From Orthonyx spaldingii (taxonomy: Eukaryota > Chordata > Aves > Passeriformes > Orthonychidae): DNA of 64,000 bases. The translations under genes and the position numbers were made by a program. The stretch lies in NCBI GenBank assembly GCA_013397795.1, contig VZTJ01003568.1:1-64000 (forward strand), in the 5' to 3' direction. Below, piece by piece: positions 36,901 to 47,700 of the stretch (position 1 is its first letter; each line of letters starts with the position of its first letter). The notes under the pieces are model-generated. The model had not been told where the DNA came from, searched no databases, and saw nothing but the letters and a program-made list of their open reading frames with translations.

Positions 36901-37736
36901 TCAATGCAGCATGACCAATGTACCTTGAAATAACAAAAATAAGCAACACAAGATAATTACTATTTTGGAGAATCATTTTCTTTAATGAGAGTTAAGATTT
37001 TGGCTGTGATCCTCATGTTTTGGCTTGGTGCAGAGCAAATGGTTCTGAAAGGTTCTTCTGAGTGAGTGATGCTACGCAGCAAATGGCAATGATTTAAGTC
37101 ACACTGCATTAAACCAGAAAATGTGCATTAAAAGTACAGCTAAATTATATACTCTTGAGTATTTTACTCACATTTTTTTGCAGCATGGAGTTCAAAAGGA
37201 GCATTTATTTTCTGTGAAGCTGGTACTTGAAAAAACAGCCAGAATTACACAAATTGCTTTTCACACCAGGAGGCAAAGCTCTAAACTAATGCCTTAGAGT
37301 ACTTTACAGTTTGGAATAACAATGCCATTCTCTTCCTTTTCAGCTGGATTTGAACAACAGAAAGCTATCAGAAATAGCTAAAATTCAACTATCATAAACA
37401 AATTGCAGATGTAGGTTGCTGTCTGTCCTTCAGGTTTTTGTTGGGCCTAGACAATGTTATTTTGTGTCCTTTTTGAAAATAGTGGTTTTCACTTTCTCTT
37501 GATCCACTAAGACAGTAACTTAGGCTCCATAAAGACAGAACCTGGCCGACTACCTAAAATCCGCAGTAATATAAGGACTGAAGAAAGAATTGTGAGAAAT
37601 GATGAAATTTCCTTCTGTCACATTCCCCCATAGAGGGAGAAAGATGGGAAAAAAGCAGTCTCTCAGTGGAAAGAGAAAACCAAGTAGAATTTCATGCTGC
37701 TCTGAGCAGGGTTAGACATATGTACTGTGCCCTGTT

Positions 37737-37754
37737 AGAGAGAGAGAGAGAGAG
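37737..37754. repeat. (AG)9 microsatellite
   Basis: Nine uninterrupted AG units. Confidence 0.95.
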
Positions 37755-39872
37755 CAGGGAAAATGTTTCTGTGTTTCCAGGTAATGGGGGATTCTAAACT
37801 GTGAAGCATCAGAATGGGCATTCAGGTCCAGATACATGAACTCAGGTCCAGTTTGGGATGAACAGCACATGAAGTACCAGGAGTAAAGAGAATTTTAAGC
37901 TTTTGCCACTTTCTGGAGTTGCTTTCATCTGTGACACCTGCTGATGTCCTCAAGAGGTTTTAATATGGGTCGGGAGGTCTGTCTGCTTTCCCTTCATACC
38001 TGAATCATCCCCCAAAACAACTGCTGGGAACAACTCACAGCTCAAGCGTCCAGTCTTGTGGATTATGAGTTACATAGAGGGATATCAGTTCAGGTCCTCC
38101 ATCCCGACATACAAAATGCTCAATAACAGAACTACCAAGCCTCAGAGCTCACGTTGCCAGTCCAAATCTTTCGGATGGCTCTGGAAGCTCAGGGACTGTG
38201 AGAGTTGGTTGAGATCTCTGCTACTGGCTAAGCTTTGGTGCATTAACCAACCTCTAGTGCAATTCAAGGCAAGCAACGAGCATCTTTCAGCTCAATTCCA
38301 GTTTCAGCTAAACACCTGATGCTTCATACAGATGCCACCCTTGAGTACTCAACACTTGGTGGAGTGCAATTAGTTCCCTATGTTTGGTGATACCCTGCTT
38401 CTCCCATACAGGAAAACAAAACATTTCATGTGAGTATCTGGCATTAAGCTGTCACAATCTGTTACAGTTACTGAACTTTGTATTAAATATAATGCATGGT
38501 ACTATGCCAGTGTGGGTGGACAACATAATCAGGATCCTCAAAGGTACCTAAATCTGTGAGCAATGTACATACTGTGCCTGCATGAAAGGACATATTCTGG
38601 TTGATGACGACAAGAGCTTCTCTTCTAAAACCATTTTCGGAAACCCATGAATCCTCTTTTCATCAGTGACTCCTTCTCCCACCTCAGATCTTCCCCCAGC
38701 ATAGATCTTCCATTTGATGTACAATCTACCACCTGGTCTTTCACCACCTGATATCTATGGCGTGGTTATATTTGAAAGGATTTGGATTGGGAGAGGAAAA
38801 ATTAAGCTTTTCATGCATAGTTCTTAGAGAAGTTTTTATTGAGTAAATGAAACAAGCTTGATTTTGTGTGTCTGCATATATGCAGCTAAAGAGACTCTGC
38901 TATAAGGTTGCATTTGTGATTTGAGCGGGGTACCTTCTCCACTCCAATGTCACAGCTCAAGAACAATACGAAGGAAAAACACTCCAGCGACTGATCTTCA
39001 TTTTCAAGGCATAAGCTGTCAGTCCTTTGATCCCTTTTCCAGTCCCACTATTGAGAAATTAGATCTTGGCTTTCTTAATTTTAGGAGATTTAACTCAATG
39101 CACCACATTCCTTGTATCTTAGTTTACAGAAAAGTTAATCAGGAGTTCATCAAAGTGAGATGATTTGAACACATAATGAAATTATTTGAGATTTGACTGT
39201 TGATTAATCTAAAGATAAGAAACCCCAAACTGCTAATAATACATCTAAAGCATCAGGGAAAGTTATTTTTCTCTCAGAAGATTTGAATCATCAGTTGTAC
39301 CATTCAAAGCCAACACATACATGGGTTATAGCAAGATAATAGGCATCTACCCAGCAACTACCTATAAACTTGTTCAAACTGTAGCATAAGTTGTGGTTTT
39401 GATGTCAATGGGACTGTTTCAAGGGGAAAAACCTAGGTGTTACCAGGGCTATGGCCATAAATTTTGATTTTATACTGCCTTTTGGAAGGTCACTGCATTT
39501 CTGTGATAGAAAGACATCAGAGCATAGTCTGTCTCTATAGCTTTTTCAGCAAATATTAACTATACCCTGATATATTTTATTTGTCATTAATGTATGCTAA
39601 AGAGTTTTGTGTTAAATTAGTATATTCACTGCTTACCTGTATTATTGAGAAAACTATTTCAGGTTTTCTTTTTCTTTCTTTTTTAAAAAATTTTGAACGT
39701 CAGTAACAAAGGTTTGCTACATAATATACAAACCCTAATGCTACAGTTTTGATACAATATGATATTTACTTGGCAGACATCTCCAGGGAAAAACCATCTC
39801 ATTTCAGCTAATGTTTTTTAAGAAACTCCGTTTCTCTTTTCCTCTCCCCTCTCTGTTCCACTAGCTGAAAAG

Positions 39873-39877
39873 CCAAT
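39873..39877 (+). promoter_or_regulatory. BRS3: CCAAT followed by an A/T run, possible BRS3 promoter element
   Basis: ccaataaaaaattt lies about 230 bp upstream of the BRS3 start codon and just after a pyrimidine-rich tract. The transcription start cannot be fixed from sequence alone. Confidence 0.2.
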
Positions 39878-40104
39878 AAAAAATTTCTCCTCCTCCCTGG
39901 TTCAGAACAGGATCTATGCGCATTTCTCCTAGGCACATTTTGAGATCCAGAAGGGGATGAAAGTAGTTAATGTGCAACAGGAATCTGAATTTCAGACACA
40001 AACCTGTACCTTTCCAGTGATCCTGCTGATATGCTGCAAGCTAAATATTAAACATTTTTTTGATCAATTCAAGTCTAGCCTGGGGAGAAGAAAGAGTTAA
40101 AGAA

Positions 40105-40535
40105 ATGTCTCAATTATACTTGCAATCAGCTAATCAGACTTTGTGTGCATCTACGTGTGGCACAGAACTGAAATCAAGCTCTGATAATGAAACCACAAAT
40201 GAAATATGGACCGAAGACTCCTTTCCAGGATTAGCAATACTGTGCACAATTTATGTTACATATGCTGTGATCATTTCAGTGGGTCTCCTTGGAAATGCAA
40301 TTCTCATCAAAGTTTTTTTCAAGATTAAATCAATGCAGACGGTTCCAAACATCTTCATCACCAGCCTGGCATTCGGAGACCTGCTGCTTTTGTTAACGTG
40401 TGTGCCTATAGATGCAACACGTTACACTGTGGATACCTGGCTCTTTGGAAGAATTGGGTGCAAGCTGCTGTCTTTTATCCAGTTAACATCGGTCGGAGTA
40501 TCAGTGTTTACCCTGACTGTTCTCAGTGCTGACAG
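40105..40535 (+). CDS. BRS3: BRS3 exon 1: N-terminus to helix 3
   Basis: ATG at 40105 in context aagaaATGt; ends ACAG|GTGGGT in phase 2 inside the Arg of DRY. Contains SMQTVPNIFITSLAFGDLLL (helix 2) and RIGCKLLSFIQLTSVGVSVF (helix 3), near-identical to bombesin-family receptors. Confidence 0.96.
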
Positions 40536-43500
40536 GTGGGTCTGTGCAACTTTGCCAGGAGATGCAGGTTTGAAGTTAGAAATGAATAAAATAGTATATA
40601 TTCTCATTTTGCACAATCTTAAATAGTACATTGTAATAGACTAAAAATTCCAAACTACCCGTCTGCCATGTAATTTAAAAATGTGTGTTAGTAAAATTGT
40701 AGTACTTCCTTTTAAAGGAGTGAAGTGAGAAAAACTCTTTAACTCTTCTGGCCTTTTATTAGTTTGAAGTACAGTACAAGGGTTTTTTGCTCAATTGCAC
40801 AGAAAAGGGAAATGGCTTAAGTCGGAGACAAGATGGTATATTGGCGCTATCTAGTGGTACAGTGAAGTAGTCCGGGAAGACAAAAAATAAAACGAGTGAA
40901 AATTCTTTGTCCTATGCACTCAGGAAGGCATTAAAATCCTAGAACATAAAAGACTGACATGGGATAAAAAGCCAAAAAAACCCACAGATCAGACCGGGGG
41001 ACAAAGGAATGACTCTCACGATTTGATGGCTAATGTAATTTTCAGCTTGAAAAGTGCATATAATATATAATTTTTTTTCTATTGTAGTTCTTTCTGTCTT
41101 TTATAGAAATATTTTAGCCCAGGGGTCCTGAAATTAAACTCAGGTTGTAGCGACAGCATTGCTAGGAGGGATCAATGTTCTGATGGCTGTCAGGAAGTGC
41201 TGAATCTGTTTTCCGTGTACATCTTTCTTGAATGAACAAAACTAAGATGAGAATTCAGTTCAATCAGCAGGAGCAGGAGCATCAAGGAGTAGAAAAACAA
41301 AAAATGAAATTTTGTATTAAGAGAGAGAAAGATCTTCATCTTGTCTACCAGCAATTGTGGATTGTATGTAATGGCAAATTGTTCATGTGTTCAGAATTTT
41401 ACCAATGGTACTGTTACTGTACTCCAAAATAATCAGGCAGCACAGGAATGGTCACAAAGGGTCAGATCAAGGATCCGTGTACACCAACACTAGCCTCCAG
41501 CAGTGGTAGTCTGAAGACAAGTAAAGATACAGAGGAAGAATAAAAACCTCTATCCAACTACATTTTTAACCCTATGCCTTCAGACGACAGTGAACAGATG
41601 TGGTTTCTGTCTATTTAATAACCTCAAAGGATTTCTCTTCTGGATACTTGTTCAGCCTCTTCTTGAACTTGTTTAGCAATGACTTTCACTGCCTGTAGCA
41701 AACAACTCCTTTTATTTCAGCACTGCACATGGCTTCATTTGATGATGCCGGCTCTTGTGTCAGAAGAGACAGTGATCCCTATTCATGTCTTCAGGCTATT
41801 CATGTTATAATCCATCCTTAAGTTGTTTGTGTTTCTTTTAGTTAAGGTGTGCAGAGCAACTAATGGTATTCAAAGGTTGCATGCATCAGGTATTCAGATA
41901 ATTGTACAATTGTCTCTTTTGCTCTCCATTATTTTCCTAATACTACCTAACATTTTCTTTTTTGTTGTGGTTTTGGTTTGGGTTTATTTTAGGGTTTTTT
42001 AACTACTACTGAAGATAAAGCTAATGTTTACCCTCAACTACCTTTTGTAGCTCCAAGGTCTTGGTCCTGTACAATGTCAATTCAGAATTCACCATGACTT
42101 GATGACCTTTAAGGATCCCTTCTAACCCCAACACTTCTCTGATTCTAAGGTTTAGACACTTGCTTCTGTATTTAATTCTTCATGGTAGCTGTTACATAAA
42201 TACTCTGCGCTACATTCTCACAGAGTAACTACATCTGAAACTTACAGAGAAAGCTCAGATCAGTCATGTGCTCAAAGCCATACTGTCGTGTTCCAGTATA
42301 CTAGAAGAGCTCAAAGTCAATAAAAATTGTGTTTATTTGATAAATAGCAAGCCAGCTTCTAGCTTTCTGTTTAAATTTGCCTAGAAGAGAAAAAGACCAG
42401 ATCCTCAGCTTGTGCAAAATGGTACAACTAAGATGTCTTATCCTCTGGGTCCTTTTTCACCACTTTTCTTTCTTTTCATGCCAGCCTTGTGCCCCCCTGG
42501 AGGGGTCGCTTCTTTCTGCATTATCAAGATTCCCTGATCCTTTAGGAGCAGGGTATATTGCTTCCTGTGCTGCATCCGCCTTCATGGAAGTTGGTCCTTT
42601 TCAGCTGTCCCACTTCCACACAGATTATCACACATCTATAGATTAATTCAGATTTTTCTCGTATGCCTGACTCATCCCACATGCCGCAGAATCACAGGCA
42701 TGAATCAACAGCAGTGCCCTCTCCTGCTCTAGAAATATTCATGCCTCCTGGATCACTATTTTGAGTCAGATCACTGCACTCAGCTGGGGTCTTAGGAAGA
42801 CAGAAGAAAGGAGGGGCGAACATGCTTGGTTTCATGTATTTATAAAATAGGTAACCTGTTTCATACCTTTATCAGTTTTGCATACTAATTCTCTCCTTTA
42901 TCTTTCAAGGCAGTGTCATAAAATTAGGAGTGATGATTGCCCTTAGTGATCCCAATCCAAACTGCAGAAGTCATCTTTATGTAGGAAGGTTTTAATGGCT
43001 AGTCCTGCCTGCCAATCCATTAAAATACATGCTTGAAATTAATTTTTACATTTCCATTTTAATTCCAAAGAGCTAGTGTCTGTTTTAATTCCCAAGAGAA
43101 TTCCAGCACCCTTAGTTTAGCAAGAACAGTAATGGCTTTAGCCTTAAGAATTTTGCAGTGTCAGTGCTCTCATTATTTATGTGTTTATTCTGACAGCGAT
43201 GTTGGTCATTTTAGGTACAAAGCCATTGTTAAACCCTTGGAACTGCAGACTTCGGATGCACTCCTGAAGACCTGCTGTAAAGCTGGCTGTGTTTGGATTG
43301 TCTCCATGATATTTGCTATCCCAGAGGCTGTTTTTTCAGATTTGTATTCTTTCAGCAATCCTGAGAAAAATGTAACTTTTGAGGCATGTGCGCCTTATCC
43401 TGTATCTGAGAAGATCCTGCAGGAAGCTCACTCCCTGGTTTGCTTCTTAGTGTTCTATATTGTGCCCTTAGCTATCATTTCTGTCTACTATTTTCTTATT

Positions 43501-44566
43501 GCCAGAACTTTATATAAAAGTACATCCAACATGCCAGCAGAGGAACATGGTCACGCCCGTAAGCAGGTAAGCTCTGATCAAGAACTAAATCCTCCAATTT
43601 TCCCAAGTCTATTGAGCTGATTAAATCCGAATTCTTGAGTACAAAACTTTACCTGATATTGGAGTAAAAAATGCCACAAACTCAGCCTGTACCAAACTTG
43701 AATGCAAACTCAGCTATACACTTAGGCACATGCTCATGACTCATCACTTGTGAGTTGCCACACTTTCCTAAAGAGAGACGGGTCTGTTGTGCTTTATCAT
43801 GACCCTGTAAACTCAGGAGTTAAAACATTGTATTTTAAACACTGGAACCTCATCCATGTGAGCTGATACATTAATTACTGTACTTTTAAATCCTAGTCTA
43901 GATGAGAGTGCCATATGATTTACAATGGAAAGGAAAGGTACTGGGAATACTTCGTTAAAAAATTATCAAAATAGATTTATTTTCCTGTTTATTTCTTGTG
44001 GTTTGGGATTTTGGTTTGTTTGCTCATTTTCTTTTTACTTTTTGTTTTTTTTGGTTACTCATGCATTTAGACTTTTACACTCGTTTGCAAATCAGCACCA
44101 ACAACACAAACATTTTACTAATTGATATTAATACCAGCTATGCATTACTTTCTTGTAGATTGAATCCCGCAAGAGAGTTGCAAAGACAGTGCTGGTGCTT
44201 GTGGCACTGTTTGCCTTCTGCTGGCTGCCCAACCACATCCTCTACCTGTACCGCTCTTTCACGTACCACACTTCTGTTGATGCTTCCACCTTTCATCTGA
44301 TAGCAACTATTTTTTCCCGCGCCTTGGCCTTCAGCAATTCCTGCGTCAATCCTTTTGCTCTTTATTGGCTGAGTAAAAGTTTCCGGCAACATGTTAAAAA
44401 GCAAGTCTCATGCTGCAAGACAGCATTCCGTGCAAAGTCTCTCAGTGCTCCCCAGAACAGTTCTCCTACCAGAGCCCTGTCGGTCACGGGCAGCACGCAT
44501 GGCTCAGAAATCAGTGTTACACTGCTAACAGATTACAGCATCACAAAAGAAGAGGAAAGTGTTTAG
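40105..44566 (+). CDS. BRS3: Bombesin receptor subtype 3 (avian BRS3 / BRS-3.5), whole coding span, 3 exons
   Basis: Class A GPCR of the bombesin family, Gq-coupled in family members, plasma membrane. The joined exons (40105-40535, 43215-43566, 44159-44566) give 1,191 nt, 396 residues plus stop; human BRS3 has 399. Seen: sequons at Asn10 and Asn28, helix 1 GLLGNAILIKVFF, helix 3 Cys119 pairing with loop Cys202, D-R-Y at 143-145, CWLP in helix 6, NPFALYW in helix 7, and a Cys-Cys after helix 8 that is probably palmitoylated. Intron positions after the Arg of DRY and in the third intracellular loop are those of mammalian BRS3, GRPR and NMBR. Start chosen because the frame upstream has no ATG before a stop. 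Mammalian BRS3 is an orphan; residues 126, 204 and 293 here are GRPR-like (see findings). Confidence 0.96.
40843..40857 (-). promoter_or_regulatory. CTCF-like motif, weaker
   Basis: ggcgctatctagtgg; its reverse complement CCACTAGATAGCGCC fits the CTCF core except for A in place of a usually invariant G. Confidence 0.25.
41640..41830 (+). mobile_element. Ancient CR1/L3-like LINE remnant
   Basis: ttcagcctcttcttgaactt, a middle part resembling the '...aggagttccacag...' region, and cttcatttgatgatgccggc / tcttgtgtcagaagagacag resemble a conserved, old sauropsid CR1-type 3' region. Strongly diverged; a library search would be needed to name it. Confidence 0.4.
42095..42149 (+). mobile_element. CR1 LINE 3' end, short
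   Basis: cttgatgacctttaaggatc, ccttctaaccccaacacttc, tctgattctaagg: sense CR1 terminus. Confidence 0.75.
43215..43566 (+). CDS. BRS3: BRS3 exon 2: helices 4-5
   Basis: Acceptor ggtcattttag, donor GCAG|GTAAGC, phase 2 to 0. Starts YKAIVKPLELQ, has GCVWIVSMIFAIPEAVFSDL (helix 4), the loop 2 motif CAPYP, and FLVFYIVPLAIISVYYFLIA (helix 5). Confidence 0.96.
44159..44566 (+). CDS. BRS3: BRS3 exon 3: helices 6-7 and tail
   Basis: Acceptor tactttcttgtag, phase 0, stop TAG at 44564-44566. VLVLVALFAFCWLPNHILYL (helix 6), RALAFSNSCVNPFALYWLSK (helix 7), Ser/Thr-rich tail ending TKEEESV. Confidence 0.96.
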   Translation: MESRKRVAKTVLVLVALFAFCWLPNHILYLYRSFTYHTSVDASTFHLIATIFSRALAFSNSCVNPFALYWLSKSFRQHVKKQVSCCKTAFRAKSLSAPQNSSPTRALSVTGSTHGSEISVTLLTDYSITKEEESV

Positions 44567-44704
44567 CCCATGTGGGATGAAGAAGGACAGAAACTGAGTC
44601 TTTGCAATCAAGTCACTGCTACTGGGATCCTGGAAAGAGGTGCCAGGGCTCACCCTGTCTGTGAAAGTGTGTTCATCAGGAGTTCCTCATTTTTTAAAAT
44701 AGAG

Positions 44705-44710
44705 AATAAA
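44705..44710 (+). terminator. BRS3: Polyadenylation signal AATAAA of BRS3
   Basis: Canonical hexamer 139 nt after the BRS3 stop codon. Later hexamers exist in the intergenic region, so a longer 3'UTR is possible. Confidence 0.5.
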
Positions 44711-47700
44711 GGAACCAAACTGTGTGGGGGAAGAAACTGCAACAGCTGAACTTTCCAGCGTAAGTTCAAAGGGATTGCTTATGTTCCCAGACACGAACAC
44801 AGATTCCTAGCTGGGATTCCTGGACTGGGCAGGAGAGGACTTAGCAGAGTTGGTGAGAGAATTGGCTGTAAGGATGGTTTTGTTATCGGTGATTTGCTCT
44901 TTACTCATGACTGAGAGCTCCTTCTGACAACTACTTGCATCTACAGCAAGCAAGCAAAGCCACTTGGTCATAACATGATCAACCAGGCACATTTTTGATT
45001 AATTTATTTTCTTGTCCTGAATGTTAAAAATTGGTAAACACATGAGAAAGAATGCTAAAATGAAAGAAGGCTAAGGTTTGTAGCACTGTGAAGCAAAAAA
45101 AGAAAGAGCATTATGGGTCAGATCACAGTAGTTGTCACTCTGTCAGTGACTTAGAAATTCTGGGTAAGAGCTGACTGCTATGTAGTGAGATGGATTTTCC
45201 TAAGGAAGTCTAGGGAACCAGCAGGCGATCATCTTTCTGAGAAAGCTATAATCACCTTTAACCACACTTGCAAAATTCTTAGTGATATATGGGTAAAACA
45301 TCTTGACTGTGATAGTTCTTTATTGTTAAAGTGATTTAATATAAAGAAATTTAGGTGGATCTGTATCAAGAGTTCTAGTTGGGATTTACGGTGCACTTCT
45401 GAAGTGCTCAAACATCCCCTCCTGCCTTGCTTTATACCCCAAAGTGGTCTTGAGTGCACAACCTGGAATTCTTTCAGATGAAACTGTGTCTCCAGTCCAC
45501 CGAACCAGACTAGAGCAAGTTTGGAGTGAAAAATGTACAGTGTGGAGGGCCAGACTGACCCTTAACCTGCACAGATCCACTCCTGCTGTCGTGTACATGG
45601 TCATATCTAAGTGGTCTGCGCACATTCAAGCATACTGGGAGAGCTGGATTTTTCTATTGGTTCAATTTTCTCTTCTTCAAGTTCTATCCCTTTATAATAT
45701 TAGGATAGGCTATCTTAATGCCATAGGCCTTCTAATCTCAAATCAACTGATTTTATGACTGGGCTTGCAGAGGCAAATCGAGACAGCCTGTCCACACTCA
45801 GCAGCACTGCTGGCAGGGACTGCCTTCCCATCAGGAAGTATAGGAGGCAAGTCTTCCTACCCCATGTTACAAAATAGTTGAGTGACACTTATTTTTATGA
45901 ATTTTGTGTTCTCTGAACCAAAATTTTGTTCTCTGGAAGCTGGTGATAGAAAACACAACAGATTTTCCATTGTTTAAACTAAGGGACTTCTATTCCAAAA
46001 AAGAATTTGTGAGTTAAAGTATAGAACAGAAGTTGGAACATATGAATTAAAATAATTCTGTCAGTCACAGAAGCTTCAATTTTAACTAACCCTTGAAGGT
46101 ATAGCCCCCCCTTCGACTGCTCCTTAGTGGCACAAGCCTGGAAATCCTTCCACTCATGCACCGTTATCTGAGTTGATCATAAGACGAGAAAATGTATTTA
46201 CAAACTCTCTCTGTTGCCTGCTCTAATCATAAAAATAAAGCCAAACTATAAATCCCAGGGGCATTGCAATACAACCTCTGTTGTCATCATAAACCAGTTA
46301 ATGACAGACCAGTTTAATCCCATCAGGCCTGGCCTTGTTTTACTACGGTCCTCATGTTACAAGCTGCAAGACTACAAGCACTAATTTTCAAATGAATTCC
46401 TCCTTTTATTGTACCAATTGTATACTAGGATAGAATCACTGTAACAAATGGAAATCCAATAGCACAGAAATACAATTTAAGGCACAGCAGACTCCAGAGA
46501 CCTTATTTTACTCTCTTTGTCTCAATGTAACACATTGTCTTGGTAGAGAGCTATGTACAAATATAACAAACATGTTGCACTGCTATTTTCTTCTTCTCTC
46601 TTTCCTTCATGGAGCTGCAGAGTTAGACTGAAATAAGTAGATAAGCCTACACACTTATGAATTTATCTTCCTGGATCTTACTGTAGGGAATTCTAAACAA
46701 AAGAAAAATCCACCAACATTACCGTTCCTTACATCATTCTTTATTCTAGCTTAGTAACGCCTTTGGGAAACAGATCTCCTACGCGTTCTTGTACTTCACA
46801 ATTTGTCTCTGTCAGAGACCGAATTTCCCACTGCAAAATCTTTGGCTATACCTCACAGTAGCCCTTAAAACCCACAGTTTCCTAATTCACCATTTTTCTT
46901 CCTTTGCATGTGCCTACTTTTTGCTTGTGTAACTACTCTAACTGGATTGTCTATCTACTGCTAATATACCCTGTTACAAAATGGATGGTTTTGCTATATT
47001 CTGCACATGTTCTGGTTAAAGACTGGCAATATTTCAAGCCACAATTTAATTATTCTGTGTACTTTATGCTTTGATAATTCTGTACTTTAAAATCTTCATG
47101 ACATGATGTATTGGAGTGATATATGTGTCAACATATATTTTTATCTAACCAATCTGATATTATTCATTTCATCTACTCCTCACAATATCATTATCCATAA
47201 AAAGTCTCCACATTACCATAACTGGATTTAGGGGAAAAGGATTGTTTCCTTTGCATTCTTTTCTCCGTGTTCCCAAACCAGGTTCTTTCACCCCTAAATA
47301 ATACAAGTGTAATTCTATAAGAGCATATGGGAATACCATCTATTTACATAAATATTGAGTGTTATCTAGCAAATAAATGGGATGAATAATTAGGGCTTCA
47401 CTATTTATATCCACAGTATAAGAATAGGTAGAAGAAAAGGTACAAAATACAGAAAGGCAGACTCCCTCAAAGGTCATGTCCATATGGAGTCTTACTGAGA
47501 AAGTAAATACATTTTCTAGGACATACTTTTTTTACAGATTGTTTTGTGAATGAGAGGTACACATTTCATGTTCACATTAGCAACAATTTTAATATCAGTA
47601 CTCTGTGCTGCCACTACGAGTTTCTGGTTTAGTTAATACCCCCCAAAATCCACAAAAATTAAGAAACTTATGTCAAAGCACTTCTAAAGTGCAGGTGACC

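Larger units (their letters stand above)
31742..39700. other. Intergenic region between ADGRG4 and BRS3
   Basis: About 8 kb without a recognisable gene. Contains a CR1 3' fragment (33912-33986), an (AG)9 run (37737-37754) and low-complexity T and A tracts. Open frames are short, unspliced-looking and unlike known families. Confidence 0.6.
40536..43214 (+). other. BRS3: BRS3 intron 1
   Basis: 2.7 kb holding a CTCF-like motif (40843-40857), an old CR1/L3-like repeat (about 41640-41830) and a CR1 3' fragment (42095-42149). No coding sequence recognised. Confidence 0.7.

Noticed and set aside
43132..43214. Extension of the BRS3 exon 2 frame upstream with an ATG at 43132
   Set aside because: It continues into intronic sequence; the acceptor at 43214 and the DRY junction with exon 1 define the true boundary.
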